Assembly (NCBI GenBank): GCA_024102915.1
Contig: JAGFJG010000051.1
Location: 1-40,680, forward strand
Source: Caldilineales bacterium
Lineage (GTDB): Bacteria; Chloroflexota; Anaerolineae; J102
Direction of reading: 5' to 3'
DNA length: 40,680 bases
The notes beneath the pieces were generated by a model. It was not told the origin of the DNA. It saw only the letters and a list, made by a program, of their open reading frames with translations, and did no database searches. Within the stretch, counting starts at the first letter, position 1, and the number at the start of each line of letters is the position of its first letter. A program made the position numbers and the translations under genes. Below, one piece after another: positions 7,563-16,449 of this stretch.

Positions 7563-8087
7563 ATGCAGGATTTCAACGCACCTGTTGTCGAATTGGACGA
7601 AGCTGCCGCGTTGGCCGAGCGTTGGCGCGCGGCTGGCGAGAGCGTCGTCTTCACCAACGGCCACTTCGACCTCTTGCACGCCGGGCATGTGTTCTATTTG
7701 CAGACGGCGCGGGCGCAGGGCGACCGGCTGGTGGTGGCAATGAATTCGGATGCCAGCACACGGCTGCGCAAAGGGCCGCAACGTCCCATTGTGCCGCAAG
7801 CGGAACGGGCCGAGTTGTTGGCGGCTTTGCGCTGCGTCGACGCTGTGATCATTTTCGAAAGCGAAGATTGCCGTGAACTGGTTCAAGCCGTCCAGCCGCA
7901 AGTCTATGCCAAAGGGTCGGACTGGAATCGACCGGATGGGCCGCGACCGCCTGAGGCCGCCGTGGTCGAAAGTTATGGCGGCAGGGTGGTCTATCTCGAT
8001 CTGGTTCCCGGTTTCTCGACCACCTCGATCATCACCACCATTCTCACGAGATTTACGGAAACGCAGACGACCGGCGAGCGCTCATGA
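7563..8087 (+). CDS. rfaE2: D-glycero-beta-D-manno-heptose 1-phosphate adenylyltransferase-like nucleotidyltransferase
   Basis: A 174-residue single-domain nucleotidyltransferase matching the C-terminal half of HldE/RfaE. 'TNGHFDLLHAGHVFYL' gives the HxGH ATP-binding motif (His39-Ala-Gly-His42); 'RKGPQRPIVPQAERAELLAAL' region and 'YAKGSDW' are family hallmarks. The enzyme would transfer AMP from ATP to a sugar 1-phosphate, making ADP-heptose or a related donor. No HldE kinase domain is present in the window. The ATG at 7563 is preferred; a TTG at 7554 overlaps sixA. Its stop overlaps the murJ start (ATGA), so the two are coupled. A cytidylyltransferase with the same fold is a less likely alternative. 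Confidence 0.88.
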   Translation: MQDFNAPVVELDEAAALAERWRAAGESVVFTNGHFDLLHAGHVFYLQTARAQGDRLVVAMNSDASTRLRKGPQRPIVPQAERAELLAALRCVDAVIIFESEDCRELVQAVQPQVYAKGSDWNRPDGPRPPEAAVVESYGGRVVYLDLVPGFSTTSIITTILTRFTETQTTGERS

Positions 8088-9661
8088 GCCAGGGTGAGGG
8101 GGCGGAGGAGCGGGGAGCGTCGGTCGCGCGCAGTGCGGTGGTGCTCAGCCTGGGCAGCGTGCTCAGCCGGGTGCTGGGGCTGGTGCGGGAGATCGTCATC
8201 CCGCACTATTACGGGGCCACGGGCATGGTCTCGGCCTTCCGTGTCTCCGAGTTCGTCGTCCGCACCCTTTACGATCTGCTGATCGGGGGCATGCTCACGG
8301 CGGCGCTGGTCCCCGTGCTCAGCGATTACGCCCGGCCAGAACGCCGTCACGAATTCGCCCGCGTGGCCAGCGCCATCTTCACCGTCATGGCGGGCATCGC
8401 CGCGGTGGCGATGTTGGTGTTGGAACTGGCGGCGCCGTTCATCGTCTCCCTGCTCGGCGGCGATCTCGACCCCATCTATCAGACCGAAGCCGTGCGCTTG
8501 ATGCGTCTCTCCGCTCCGGCGGTGTGGATGTTCACCAGCGCCGGGGTACTGGCGGCCATCCTGTTTTCTCGCCAGCGCTTCACGATGGTAGCCCTCGGCG
8601 ACGCCCTCTACAACATGGGCATCATCGTGTGCGTGCCCCTGCTTTACCAACGGCTCGGCATCCTCGCCCTGGCTGTTGGCATCCTGATCGGCAGCCTGAT
8701 CCAGCTTGGCTTTCGCCTGCCCGACCTGCGCGGCGTCGGCCTGCGTCTCACGCGCGAGTTCCGGCATCCGGCCCTGCGGCGAGTGTGGAAGCTCTATCTG
8801 CCGATCTTCCTCGCCCTGATTGTGGGCATGATCCAGGGCGCCATCGACACCCGGCTGGCCACGAGCACCGGCGACGCCAGCCTGGCCTACATGCGCACGG
8901 CCACGACCTTTTACCAATTCCCGCACGGCCTGGTGGCGGTGGCGATCTCGATGGCCTCATTGCCTACCCTGTCGCGCTGGGCGGCTGCGCACGATTGGTC
9001 GGCCTATCGCCACACGTTGGGTTCAGGATTGCGGGCGGTGCTCGTGCTGGTCGTCCCGGCCACAATCGCCCTCTGGGTGCTGGCCGAACCGACGATCCGG
9101 CTCGTCGCTCAGCACGGCGCTTTCACCGCCGAGGACACTTATTGGACGGCGCTGGCGCTGCGCTTCTATCTGTTCGGCCTGATTTTTGCCAGCATTGATT
9201 GGCCCCTGAATTTCTCATTTTATGCTCGCAGCGACAGCCGCACGCCCGCCATCGTCGGCGTGATCTCGGTCGGCGTCTATCTCGTCGTCGCCCTCAGCCT
9301 TTTGAACACGCTCAGTTTTTTGGGATTGGCGCTGGCCGATGGAGTCAAGCATTTCGCCCACGCCATGATCATGATCGCCTTGCTCTATCGCTGGGGCGGA
9401 CGCCTGCATCAGGGCGTGGTTCGAACCGGCGTGTTGACCCTGGCCGCCGGTCTGGTGATGGGCGTGGTCGTGTGGGCGACTGCCGCCTGGCTGTTGCTAC
9501 GGTTGGGAACCGAGGGACTAGGGCCGCGCCTGGCGGTCGTGCTCATCCCCGGCATCATCGGGACCGTTGTTTATTATCTGATGTTGCGAATGCTGCACGT
9601 GAGCGAAGTGGAATTGCTGAACAGGCTGGCGCAACGAGCCACGCGCGTTTTCCGTCGATAA
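8084..9661 (+). CDS. murJ: MurJ/MviN lipid II flippase
   Basis: A 525-residue polytopic membrane protein of the MVF (MOP exporter) family with about 14 predicted hydrophobic segments. The N-terminal signature 'SVLSRVLGLVREIVIPHYYG' with conserved Ser-Arg...Arg-Glu is typical of MurJ, which moves lipid II across the cytoplasmic membrane for peptidoglycan synthesis. The central part 'TSTGDASLAYMRTATTFYQFPHGL' and 'VAISMASLPTLSR' also matches the family. The ATG overlaps the preceding TGA by four bases. In a polysaccharide cluster, a paralogue moving another polyprenyl-linked glycan is possible, but the sequence reads as true MurJ. Confidence 0.93.
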   Translation: MSQGEGAEERGASVARSAVVLSLGSVLSRVLGLVREIVIPHYYGATGMVSAFRVSEFVVRTLYDLLIGGMLTAALVPVLSDYARPERRHEFARVASAIFTVMAGIAAVAMLVLELAAPFIVSLLGGDLDPIYQTEAVRLMRLSAPAVWMFTSAGVLAAILFSRQRFTMVALGDALYNMGIIVCVPLLYQRLGILALAVGILIGSLIQLGFRLPDLRGVGLRLTREFRHPALRRVWKLYLPIFLALIVGMIQGAIDTRLATSTGDASLAYMRTATTFYQFPHGLVAVAISMASLPTLSRWAAAHDWSAYRHTLGSGLRAVLVLVVPATIALWVLAEPTIRLVAQHGAFTAEDTYWTALALRFYLFGLIFASIDWPLNFSFYARSDSRTPAIVGVISVGVYLVVALSLLNTLSFLGLALADGVKHFAHAMIMIALLYRWGGRLHQGVVRTGVLTLAAGLVMGVVVWATAAWLLLRLGTEGLGPRLAVVLIPGIIGTVVYYLMLRMLHVSEVELLNRLAQRATRVFRR

Positions 9662-9748
9662 CCATCCAGGGATATCGAACGCGTACAAAAAAATCCGACC
9701 ATCAACGATTCCCATTGCGCTCCAGCCCAAACACGATTAGCATAACCC

Positions 9749-9780
9749 ACCAACAAACCAACAAACCAACAAACCAACCA
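9749..9780 (+). repeat. Four tandem copies of an 8-bp unit
   Basis: The unit ACCAACAA is repeated three times exactly and a fourth time with one change, in the 141-base gap after murJ. It carries no hairpin and no promoter that I can see. The gap marks a possible break between the murJ group and the downstream cluster. Confidence 0.8.
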
Positions 9781-9802
9781 TCTTCCCCACTTGCCCTCAT
9801 TC

Positions 9803-11299
9803 ATGCTCCTCCTCTACAATCCCCAATCCTCCGCCAACAAAAAGCCCGTGCTGCCCTGCTCCCTGCTTGCGGTCGGCGCAGTGCTGGAAGCCGCGCACGA
9901 ATACCAGATCGTCGACGGCAATCTGGAGGGAGACCCGCTGGGCAGGCTGGACGAACTGATCCGCCAACAAAGGTCGGATGAACCGCTGGTGGTCGGGTTC
10001 ACGGTGATGCCGGGGCCGCAGTTGCAGCAGTCCGTGCCGCTGGCCGCCGAAATCAAACACCGCCACCCGCACGTGGTCATGGTCTGGGGCGGCTATTTCC
10101 CCACGCAGCATTGGGATGCATGCCTGCGCTCCGATTTCGTCGATTACGTGATCCGGGGGCATGGCGAGTACGCGTTTGCGCAATTGTTGGAAGGGCTGCA
10201 ATCACCGTCCGGCAACCCGCAGCGCCGCCAATTCGACTATCCCGGCCTGGCTTATCGCGACCCCGCCGGCGTGCCTGTCTCCAACCCCCTGGCTCCCATC
10301 CCGCATCCGCAAGAGCTGCCGTCCTTCCATTTCGAGCGCGTGCCGGTCGAGCGCTATGTGCGCAAGACGTTCCTGGGCGAGCGCACGCTGGGTTATCATT
10401 CCTCATACGGCTGCCCGTTCTTTTGCAATTTCTGTGCGGTCGTCAACATGGTGGATGGGCGCTGGTTGGCCCAGAGCGCCGGGCAGGTGGCCGATGTCGT
10501 ACGGCTCTATCACGAACGCTGGGGCGTGGATGCGGTCGAGTTTTACGACAACAATTTTTTTGTGAATGAGAAGCGCGTGGCCGAATTCGCCCGGCTGATT
10601 CGGCATCTGGGCGTTTCCTGGTGGGGCGAGGCCCGCATCGACACCATGCTCAAGTTCTCGGACGAGACCTGGCGGCTGATGGCGGATAGCGGCCTGCACA
10701 TGGTCTTTCTCGGCGCTGAATCCGGCTCGGACGAAACCCTGCGCCGCATGAACAAAGGCGGGCAGGCCTCCGCCGAAAAGACCCTGCACATCGCCCGCAA
10801 AATGGCCGATTACGGCATCGTGCCGGAGATGTCCTTCGTCCTCGGCAATCCCCCTGACCCCGAGCAGGACGTGAGCGACACCATCGCGTTCATCCGCCGC
10901 GTGAAAGAGGTGAACCCGGCCACCGAGATCATCATGTATCTGTACACGCCGGTGCCGCTGGCGGGCGACCTGTACGAGCAGGCCAAAGCCGAGGGATTCG
11001 CATTCCCCGAAACGCTGGATGAGTGGGTCAGCCCGGAGTGGTTGAATTTCTCGCAGCGACGCAGCGCTACCATGCCCTGGGTCAAACAGCCGTTGCAGGA
11101 GCGCCTGCACGATTTCGAGCGCGTGCTCAACGCCTATTACCCCACCTCCACCGACGTGAATTTGCAGGGGAACTGGCGAAGGCTGCTGAAACTCGCCTCG
11201 GCCTGGCGCTATCATGCCGGATATTATCGCTTCCCCTTTGAACTGCAAGCCATGCAAAAACTGGTCGCCTATCAGCGACCAGAAACCAGCGGTTTTTGA
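9803..11299 (+). CDS. B12-binding-domain radical SAM protein
   Basis: A 498-residue protein. The N-terminal ~135 residues form a cobalamin-binding-like Rossmann domain ('LVVGFTVMPGPQ', 'VVMVWGGYFPT', 'YVIRGHGE') lacking the DxHxxG motif. The radical SAM core has the cluster motif Cys204-x3-Cys208-x2-Cys211 ('GCPFFCNFC'), then 'FYDNNFFVN' and 'FLGAESGSDETLRRM', a class seen in BchE-like and hopanoid/lipid-modifying enzymes. The reaction cannot be inferred; methylation or rearrangement of a lipid or sugar is usual for the class. The ATG at 9803 was chosen because the hydrophobic first strand starts there; a TTG at 9791 is also in frame. It lies 21 bases ahead of the phosphodiesterase gene. Confidence 0.9.
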   Translation: MLLLYNPQSSANKKPVLPCSLLAVGAVLEAAHEYQIVDGNLEGDPLGRLDELIRQQRSDEPLVVGFTVMPGPQLQQSVPLAAEIKHRHPHVVMVWGGYFPTQHWDACLRSDFVDYVIRGHGEYAFAQLLEGLQSPSGNPQRRQFDYPGLAYRDPAGVPVSNPLAPIPHPQELPSFHFERVPVERYVRKTFLGERTLGYHSSYGCPFFCNFCAVVNMVDGRWLAQSAGQVADVVRLYHERWGVDAVEFYDNNFFVNEKRVAEFARLIRHLGVSWWGEARIDTMLKFSDETWRLMADSGLHMVFLGAESGSDETLRRMNKGGQASAEKTLHIARKMADYGIVPEMSFVLGNPPDPEQDVSDTIAFIRRVKEVNPATEIIMYLYTPVPLAGDLYEQAKAEGFAFPETLDEWVSPEWLNFSQRRSATMPWVKQPLQERLHDFERVLNAYYPTSTDVNLQGNWRRLLKLASAWRYHAGYYRFPFELQAMQKLVAYQRPETSGF

Positions 11300-11320
11300 G
11301 ACGACAACGGTTGGGCTGCG

Positions 11321-12898
11321 ATGCTCTTTGTTTTGGGACTTGATGGGGCGACGCTTGACCTGATCGCCCCGTGGTGCGATGCGGGCCATCTGCCCAATCT
11401 GGCAGAACTGAGACAACGGGGCGTGACCAGCCCGCTGGAAAGCACATTGCCGCCGATCACAGCCGCAGCCTGGGCGAGTTTTATGACCGGCAAGAATCCG
11501 GCCGGGCATGGCGTCTTCGATTTCTTTCGCGGGCGGGCGGGGAAGTACTCACTCGTCAACAGCACCCATATCGATGGCCCGATGCTGTGGGAACAGCTTT
11601 CGGCGGCGGGACTGAGTTGCGGCGTGCTCAACGTGCCGGTCACCCACCCGCCCCGCCCCATCGACGGCTATCTCGTCCCCGGCCTGCTCAGTCCCAACCA
11701 GGGGACGACCACCCACCCGCTGGGGCTGCTCGACGCCTATCGTGCCGAACTTGGCCCCTATCGCCTGACCCCCGATCTGCTCTATAGGCCCGGCCACGAG
11801 GCCGCCTTCATCGCCGAACTTCGGGCGGTGACCGAGACGCAGATCCGCTATGCCCTGCGCCTGTTGCGCGACCGGCCAACCGATTTCTTCATGGTGCATT
11901 TCCTGGCGGGCGACATCGCCCAGCACGCCCTGTGGAAACATATGGATGCCCGCCATCCCTGGCATGATGCGGCTCTTGACCGGCGATTTGGCGACGCTAT
12001 CCTGGGAATATTCCAATTGATCGACACGGCGCTGGGCGACATGCTGACGCTGCTGCCCGATACTGCCGATGTCATCGTCATGAGCGACCACGGTTTTGGC
12101 CCGGTGCAATACACGGTCAATCTCAATAACTGGTTCATCACCCAGGGTTTGATGAAGCTGAAACAGACTCGCTCCGTGCGGATGCGTCACTGGTTGCGTT
12201 CTGGGCTTTGGCGGAGTCGCATGGCGACGCGCTTTGCCCGCCTCTTTGGCCGGGACAGACTGCTCGACTTCGAGGATGTCGATTGGTCGCAGACGGCGGC
12301 GTATGCGATGGGGCACATCGGGCAGGTGTATCTCAACCTGCGGGGACGAGAGCCGCACGGCATCGTCGCGCCGGATAACTACGAAACTATGCGGCGGCAG
12401 GTGATCGAGGCGTTGCGACGACTGCCGCATCCCGACACCGGGCAGCCGTTCGTCACCGGCATCGTGGCGGCTGAAGAGGCAGGCGCTGGCCCTCACCGGC
12501 AGGATGGCCCCGATCTTTTCGTCGAACTCGACCACGAACGAGCCGTCGCCTATCCCATGTTTGCCGCCGACGGTCAGATCGTCAGCGAGCAGCGCCACGG
12601 AAATTCGGGCGACCACCGCCGGGCGGGGCTGCTGATCATGGCCGGGCCGCATATCATCCCCGGCGCAGTGCTGAACAATCCCCGCATCATCGACCTCGCC
12701 CCGACCATCCTGCGCCTCATGGACGCGCCAGCCATCGAAACCGATGGCCGAGTGCTGACCGAAGCGCTGAATCTGGTCGGGTCAGCGCCAAAGCCTGGGA
12801 AAGCCGAAGCGGAAGGCGGCGCGGGTGTCGTCGAACTTTCGCCAAGCGAGCAGGCCACGGTCGAGGCGCAGTTACGAAAATTGGGCTACCTGGGATGA
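11321..12898 (+). CDS. Alkaline-phosphatase-superfamily phosphodiesterase/phosphotransferase
   Basis: A 525-residue enzyme of the type I phosphodiesterase/nucleotide pyrophosphatase group. Metal ligands and nucleophile are recognisable: Asp8 in 'GLDGAT', Thr47 in 'PPITAAAWASFMTG', Asp198/His202 in 'LAGDIAQHALW', Asp256-His257 in 'VIVMSDHGFGP', and a C-terminal His in 'GDHRRAG'. No signal peptide is evident, so a cytoplasmic or membrane-associated location is likely. Such genes often sit in Chloroflexota and archaeal glycan clusters, where they may transfer or remove phosphate-linked groups. The stop overlaps the flippase start (ATGA), indicating coupling. Confidence 0.9.
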   Translation: MLFVLGLDGATLDLIAPWCDAGHLPNLAELRQRGVTSPLESTLPPITAAAWASFMTGKNPAGHGVFDFFRGRAGKYSLVNSTHIDGPMLWEQLSAAGLSCGVLNVPVTHPPRPIDGYLVPGLLSPNQGTTTHPLGLLDAYRAELGPYRLTPDLLYRPGHEAAFIAELRAVTETQIRYALRLLRDRPTDFFMVHFLAGDIAQHALWKHMDARHPWHDAALDRRFGDAILGIFQLIDTALGDMLTLLPDTADVIVMSDHGFGPVQYTVNLNNWFITQGLMKLKQTRSVRMRHWLRSGLWRSRMATRFARLFGRDRLLDFEDVDWSQTAAYAMGHIGQVYLNLRGREPHGIVAPDNYETMRRQVIEALRRLPHPDTGQPFVTGIVAAEEAGAGPHRQDGPDLFVELDHERAVAYPMFAADGQIVSEQRHGNSGDHRRAGLLIMAGPHIIPGAVLNNPRIIDLAPTILRLMDAPAIETDGRVLTEALNLVGSAPKPGKAEAEGGAGVVELSPSEQATVEAQLRKLGYLG

Positions 12899-14118
12899 AC
12901 ACCGCCAGTTGGCGCAAACTGCGTCGCCGCGGCGGTCTGATCGCCGCCAACTCGCTCAACAGCCTGGCGCAGCCCTTTCTCAACATCCTGATCTCGCTGG
13001 CGGTGGTGCGGCTGGCCGGAGTCGAACTGTGGGGCGGATTCGTTGATGCGCTCATCATTGTCCAGCTCGCGGCCATGATCGTCGGGTGGGGAAACAAGGA
13101 ATACCTGATGCGGACGGCCAGCCGCCAGCCGACTGCGCTGACAAAAGCCTGGCGCACCAGTTTCATGACGCGGATGCTGCTGCTATTGCCCGTCCCGCTC
13201 GCCCTGGCTTTGTTGGGATGGTCGCCGCAACAGTACGTGTTGGGTTTGGTGTGGACAATAGCCCTGGCCCTGGCGCAATCATTCGAAATGTTGATCCTCT
13301 ATCGCCGCGCCTTTGTCTTCGCCCTGATTGTCGAGATCGCTACGACCGGGCTGGTTCTGCTGGCGATAAACGCCGTCGGCCCGACCATCAGCGTGATCCA
13401 ACTCATGCTCATGTTCACGGTCGCGGCAGTGATCAAAACCATCGTTTATGGGCTGCGATTCCGGGCCGACATCCTGGGGCGATTGGAAAACCAGGACGGA
13501 TGGCGAGCGTATGTGCAACCCGCTTTTTTCCGGGCCGCATTCCCCTTTTTTCTGCTGGGCTTCAGCGGCATGATGCAATCCCGCATCGACCTATATAGCG
13601 TCAGCTATTTCCTTTCGCCGACCGACGTCGGGACCTATCAGGTCTACATCAACCTCCTGTTGTACGTGCAATCTCTGGCGGCATTCGTCCTCATCCCTTT
13701 CACTAAAAGCCTCTATCGGCTCGACTATGACGCCATTGGCCGCATTTCCAACCGGCTGTTTATATTCGGATTCGTGCTGATGTGGCCGATGTTGGTTGGC
13801 CTCTACGGCATCCTCACCTACCTCTATCACATAACCCTGTCGCCCGGTTTTTACGTGCTGGCGGTGTTCTACGTCCTGCCCATCTTCTATTACCTGCCCA
13901 CGATCTATGCCCTCTACAAAGCGGAACAGCAGGGCGTGGTCGTGCGCGTCAACATCGCCGGACTCACGGCCAACCTGGCCCTCAACGTCATTTTGCTGCC
14001 GCGCATCGGCCTGATCGGCGCTATTCTCTCGACAGTGATCGTACGGGGTGCTGTATCGGTATTCTATCACTTCCAGGGACGCAAGTTGCGTCGTGAACAT
14101 GCGCCTGCTATGTCCTGA
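12895..14118 (+). CDS. Wzx-like polysaccharide flippase
   Basis: A 407-residue protein with roughly 12 hydrophobic segments, of the oligosaccharide flippase (MATE/MOP) type. The N-terminal 'SLNSLAQPFLNILISLAVVRLAG' and 'WGGFVDALIIVQLAAMIVGWGNKEYL' match the usual first two helices, where a flippase senses lipid-linked glycan. It should move an undecaprenyl-linked oligosaccharide across the membrane. No Wzy polymerase or Wzz was found in the window. The start overlaps the phosphodiesterase stop by four bases, and its 3' end overlaps the next gene by 20 bases. Confidence 0.87.
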   Translation: MNTASWRKLRRRGGLIAANSLNSLAQPFLNILISLAVVRLAGVELWGGFVDALIIVQLAAMIVGWGNKEYLMRTASRQPTALTKAWRTSFMTRMLLLLPVPLALALLGWSPQQYVLGLVWTIALALAQSFEMLILYRRAFVFALIVEIATTGLVLLAINAVGPTISVIQLMLMFTVAAVIKTIVYGLRFRADILGRLENQDGWRAYVQPAFFRAAFPFFLLGFSGMMQSRIDLYSVSYFLSPTDVGTYQVYINLLLYVQSLAAFVLIPFTKSLYRLDYDAIGRISNRLFIFGFVLMWPMLVGLYGILTYLYHITLSPGFYVLAVFYVLPIFYYLPTIYALYKAEQQGVVVRVNIAGLTANLALNVILLPRIGLIGAILSTVIVRGAVSVFYHFQGRKLRREHAPAMS

Positions 14119-14965
14119 ATGCCGCCAGTCGCTTGGCGACGACCTCTGTTGTGCGGAATCGCATTGCTACGGCTATGAAAATGGCGTGCTGCGCCTGCTC
14201 ACCAACGACTTCGCCGCGCAACTGGACGAATTCACCGCGAACGTCGGGCGCTTTCGCCAGGCGGATGGAGCGCGCCTCATCGCATTAGAGCAATACGAAA
14301 CTCTGCCCGAATCCCTGGCTGCTGTCGACTTCCAATGGCGGCTCAGGAGTTATGATCTGGCCGTTGTGCGGAAAGTGGCGGGCGAGCGCGGAGGGTTGAG
14401 CGTCCTTGATGTGGGGGCGTGGAACGGCTGGCTGAGCCATCGCCTTACCCTGTTGGGTCATCACGTCACCGCCGTCGATTACTTTGCGGATGTGCGTGAT
14501 GGGCTGGGAGCATCGAAATACTACTCCACCCGCTTCCTGACCATCCAGATGGATTTGCTCGACCTGGGGGTGCTGACCCAACCGTTCGATCTGATCATCC
14601 TCAATCGTTGTCTCCAGTTCCAGCCCGACCCGCTCGCCTTTGTGGAATCGACTGCGGCGCTGCTCGTTCCGGACGGCATCCTGTTAGCACTCGGCCTCGA
14701 ATTCTTCTTCGACTCATCCCAAAAACAAATGCAGGTTGATGAACTGGCGGAACGCGTACGGTCGGACTTCGGCTTCGACCTCTTTCTGCGCCCGACCAAA
14801 GGCTATCTCGACCGGCGGGATCGAGACAGGCTGATCAGCGCCGGGATGGCGATGCACTCCTATCCTCGATTGCGGCTGGCTAACCTGCGCGCCCGACTTC
14901 AGCCCGGCCGGCCCCGGCACGAATACGGCCTGCTCAGGCAATCATCTGTCGAGCACAGCCCGTGA
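14099..14965 (+). CDS. Class I SAM-dependent methyltransferase with N-terminal zinc ribbon
   Basis: A 288-residue protein. The first ~35 residues carry a small Cys-rich ribbon ('LLCPECRQSL', 'DLCCAESHCYGYENG'), a form common in sugar-cluster methyltransferases. The Rossmann motif I is 'LSVLDVGAWNGWLSHRL', motif II ends 'VTAVDYF', and 'FDLIILNRCLQFQPDP' fits motif IV. It probably methylates a sugar, lipid or protein in the surface-glycan pathway. The ATG at 14099 is chosen because the ribbon begins there; it gives a 20-base overlap with the flippase gene. The TGA overlaps the GTG start of the next gene (GTGA). Confidence 0.87.
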   Translation: MRLLCPECRQSLGDDLCCAESHCYGYENGVLRLLTNDFAAQLDEFTANVGRFRQADGARLIALEQYETLPESLAAVDFQWRLRSYDLAVVRKVAGERGGLSVLDVGAWNGWLSHRLTLLGHHVTAVDYFADVRDGLGASKYYSTRFLTIQMDLLDLGVLTQPFDLIILNRCLQFQPDPLAFVESTAALLVPDGILLALGLEFFFDSSQKQMQVDELAERVRSDFGFDLFLRPTKGYLDRRDRDRLISAGMAMHSYPRLRLANLRARLQPGRPRHEYGLLRQSSVEHSP

Positions 14966-16449
14966 AACCCGACCTGCGCGTCGAACCCCGCCCGTGGTTC
15001 CCGCCGCTTCTGCTTTTTGCTCTGGCGCTGGCCCTGCGCGTCGTCGTGATCGTCATCTGGCGATTCGACGGCCTCTACGGCCAGGATGCCTTCGCCTATT
15101 ACGAGCAGGCCGCTGGCATTCTTCACAGCCTGACGCACGGACAGTCGTTGCCGACTGACTTCTTCTGGCCGAGCGGGTATCCATTGCAAGCTGCCGCGCT
15201 CATGATTCTCACAGGCCAACAGCCGGTGGCCGCCCAACTGGTCAGCGCTCTTAGCGGCGCGGCGCTGGCCCCGCTCATCTTTCTCTTTTGTCGCGCCCTA
15301 TTCCCCGATCGGGGGACGGTGGCGGGGTGGGTGGCCGGGATCACGATGGCGGTGGCCGGGCAGCCCTTGCTCTCCTCGGTCGTGATCATGGCCGACATCT
15401 CTGGCATTTTCTGGCTGCTGCTCTCGGCCTGGCTGCTGGTTGTGGCCGCCCGGAAACCTCGCCCTGGCCTCTGGCTGTTAGCGACCGGCCTCAGCTTCGG
15501 CCTGGCTGTCGTCTCGCGCTATCCCAGTCTGCTCGCCGCGCCGGGATTCATTCTCTACGCCCTGTTGCAAGTGCGCTCTCGGACATGGCGCTGGCGGCAT
15601 CTGCTTCCGGCGCTTGCGGGTGCGATTTTGGTGCTGGCGCCGCAACTCTGGCTCAGCTCGCACCGCCCGGAAGGGTTGATGCATCCCTGGCTGGTCGAGT
15701 GGAATCTCGGCAATGCTTTTCGCCGCCAGTTCGATCTGATTGACGGCCATTTCCAATATCGCCTGCCCATTGCGATTTTCTACGCCCAACCCTTCGGGCA
15801 TCCTGCCTATCTGTTTCCTCTTTTCAGCCTGGCGGCGCTGTGGGGCGGCTGGCGGTTGTATTTGCAGCGCCGTTGGGATGCACTGGCCCTGCTTGGCGGC
15901 TGGATTGTTGCCGTCTATCTGTTTCTGACCGGGATCCCATTTCAGAACTTTCGCTTTGGCCTGACCCTGTATCCGCCGGTCGTGGCGCTGGCGGGTTTCG
16001 GCGTAGCCGATCTGTGGACACGTGTGCGTTGGCGACGCTGGTTGCTTGCCGGGCTGGTCGTCGCCTGGATCGGAATGCTGGTTTGGGCGTACCGCACGGT
16101 CGCTCCTTTCCTCGCTGCCCAGAGCCGCAGCAAGCAGATCGTCACCCAGGTGGGCGAGGCGCTCCCAACCGGCAGCGAAATCCTGGCGTTCGGTCTGACC
16201 TCGACCCTGCAACACTATACCGACCTTCACACCCAGGAATTCTTCTATGAGACGCCAGCCACCCTGGCCATACGACTCGATCGGGGCGAGCCGTGGTACC
16301 TGCTCGTGGAGCCGGACGACCTGCAAAGCCAGTGGGCGGGCAAGCCGCCGGATGTCAGCTTTCGCTGGCTGCAAACGCACGCCTGTCTCGACGAAATCGC
16401 CCGCATCGGGACATGGGTGCTGTTCGCCGTGCGAGCGGGGGTTTGTTGA
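14962..16449 (+). CDS. GT39-like membrane glycosyltransferase (ArnT/PMT family)
   Basis: A 495-residue protein with ~11-12 hydrophobic segments. The first periplasmic loop has 'FDGLYGQDAFAYYEQA', where the acidic residue is expected to act with the polyprenyl-phosphate sugar donor in GT-C enzymes. 'FWPSGYPLQAAALM' resembles the loop of the family that follows. These enzymes transfer a sugar from a lipid carrier to glycan, lipid or protein on the outer face of the membrane. It starts with GTG inside the preceding stop, and its TGA overlaps the ATG of the GT4 gene (TGATG), so the genes form a tight operon. Confidence 0.87.
   Translation: MKPDLRVEPRPWFPPLLLFALALALRVVVIVIWRFDGLYGQDAFAYYEQAAGILHSLTHGQSLPTDFFWPSGYPLQAAALMILTGQQPVAAQLVSALSGAALAPLIFLFCRALFPDRGTVAGWVAGITMAVAGQPLLSSVVIMADISGIFWLLLSAWLLVVAARKPRPGLWLLATGLSFGLAVVSRYPSLLAAPGFILYALLQVRSRTWRWRHLLPALAGAILVLAPQLWLSSHRPEGLMHPWLVEWNLGNAFRRQFDLIDGHFQYRLPIAIFYAQPFGHPAYLFPLFSLAALWGGWRLYLQRRWDALALLGGWIVAVYLFLTGIPFQNFRFGLTLYPPVVALAGFGVADLWTRVRWRRWLLAGLVVAWIGMLVWAYRTVAPFLAAQSRSKQIVTQVGEALPTGSEILAFGLTSTLQHYTDLHTQEFFYETPATLAIRLDRGEPWYLLVEPDDLQSQWAGKPPDVSFRWLQTHACLDEIARIGTWVLFAVRAGVC

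Noticed and set aside
9749..9780. CRISPR-like repeat array
   Set aside because: The 8-bp units are contiguous with no spacers; a simple tandem repeat.
10403..12652. Long antisense frames (368 and 367 codons) opposite the radical SAM and phosphodiesterase genes
   Set aside because: The plus-strand genes have complete catalytic motifs; the antisense translations are low-complexity and rich in His, Gln and Arg.
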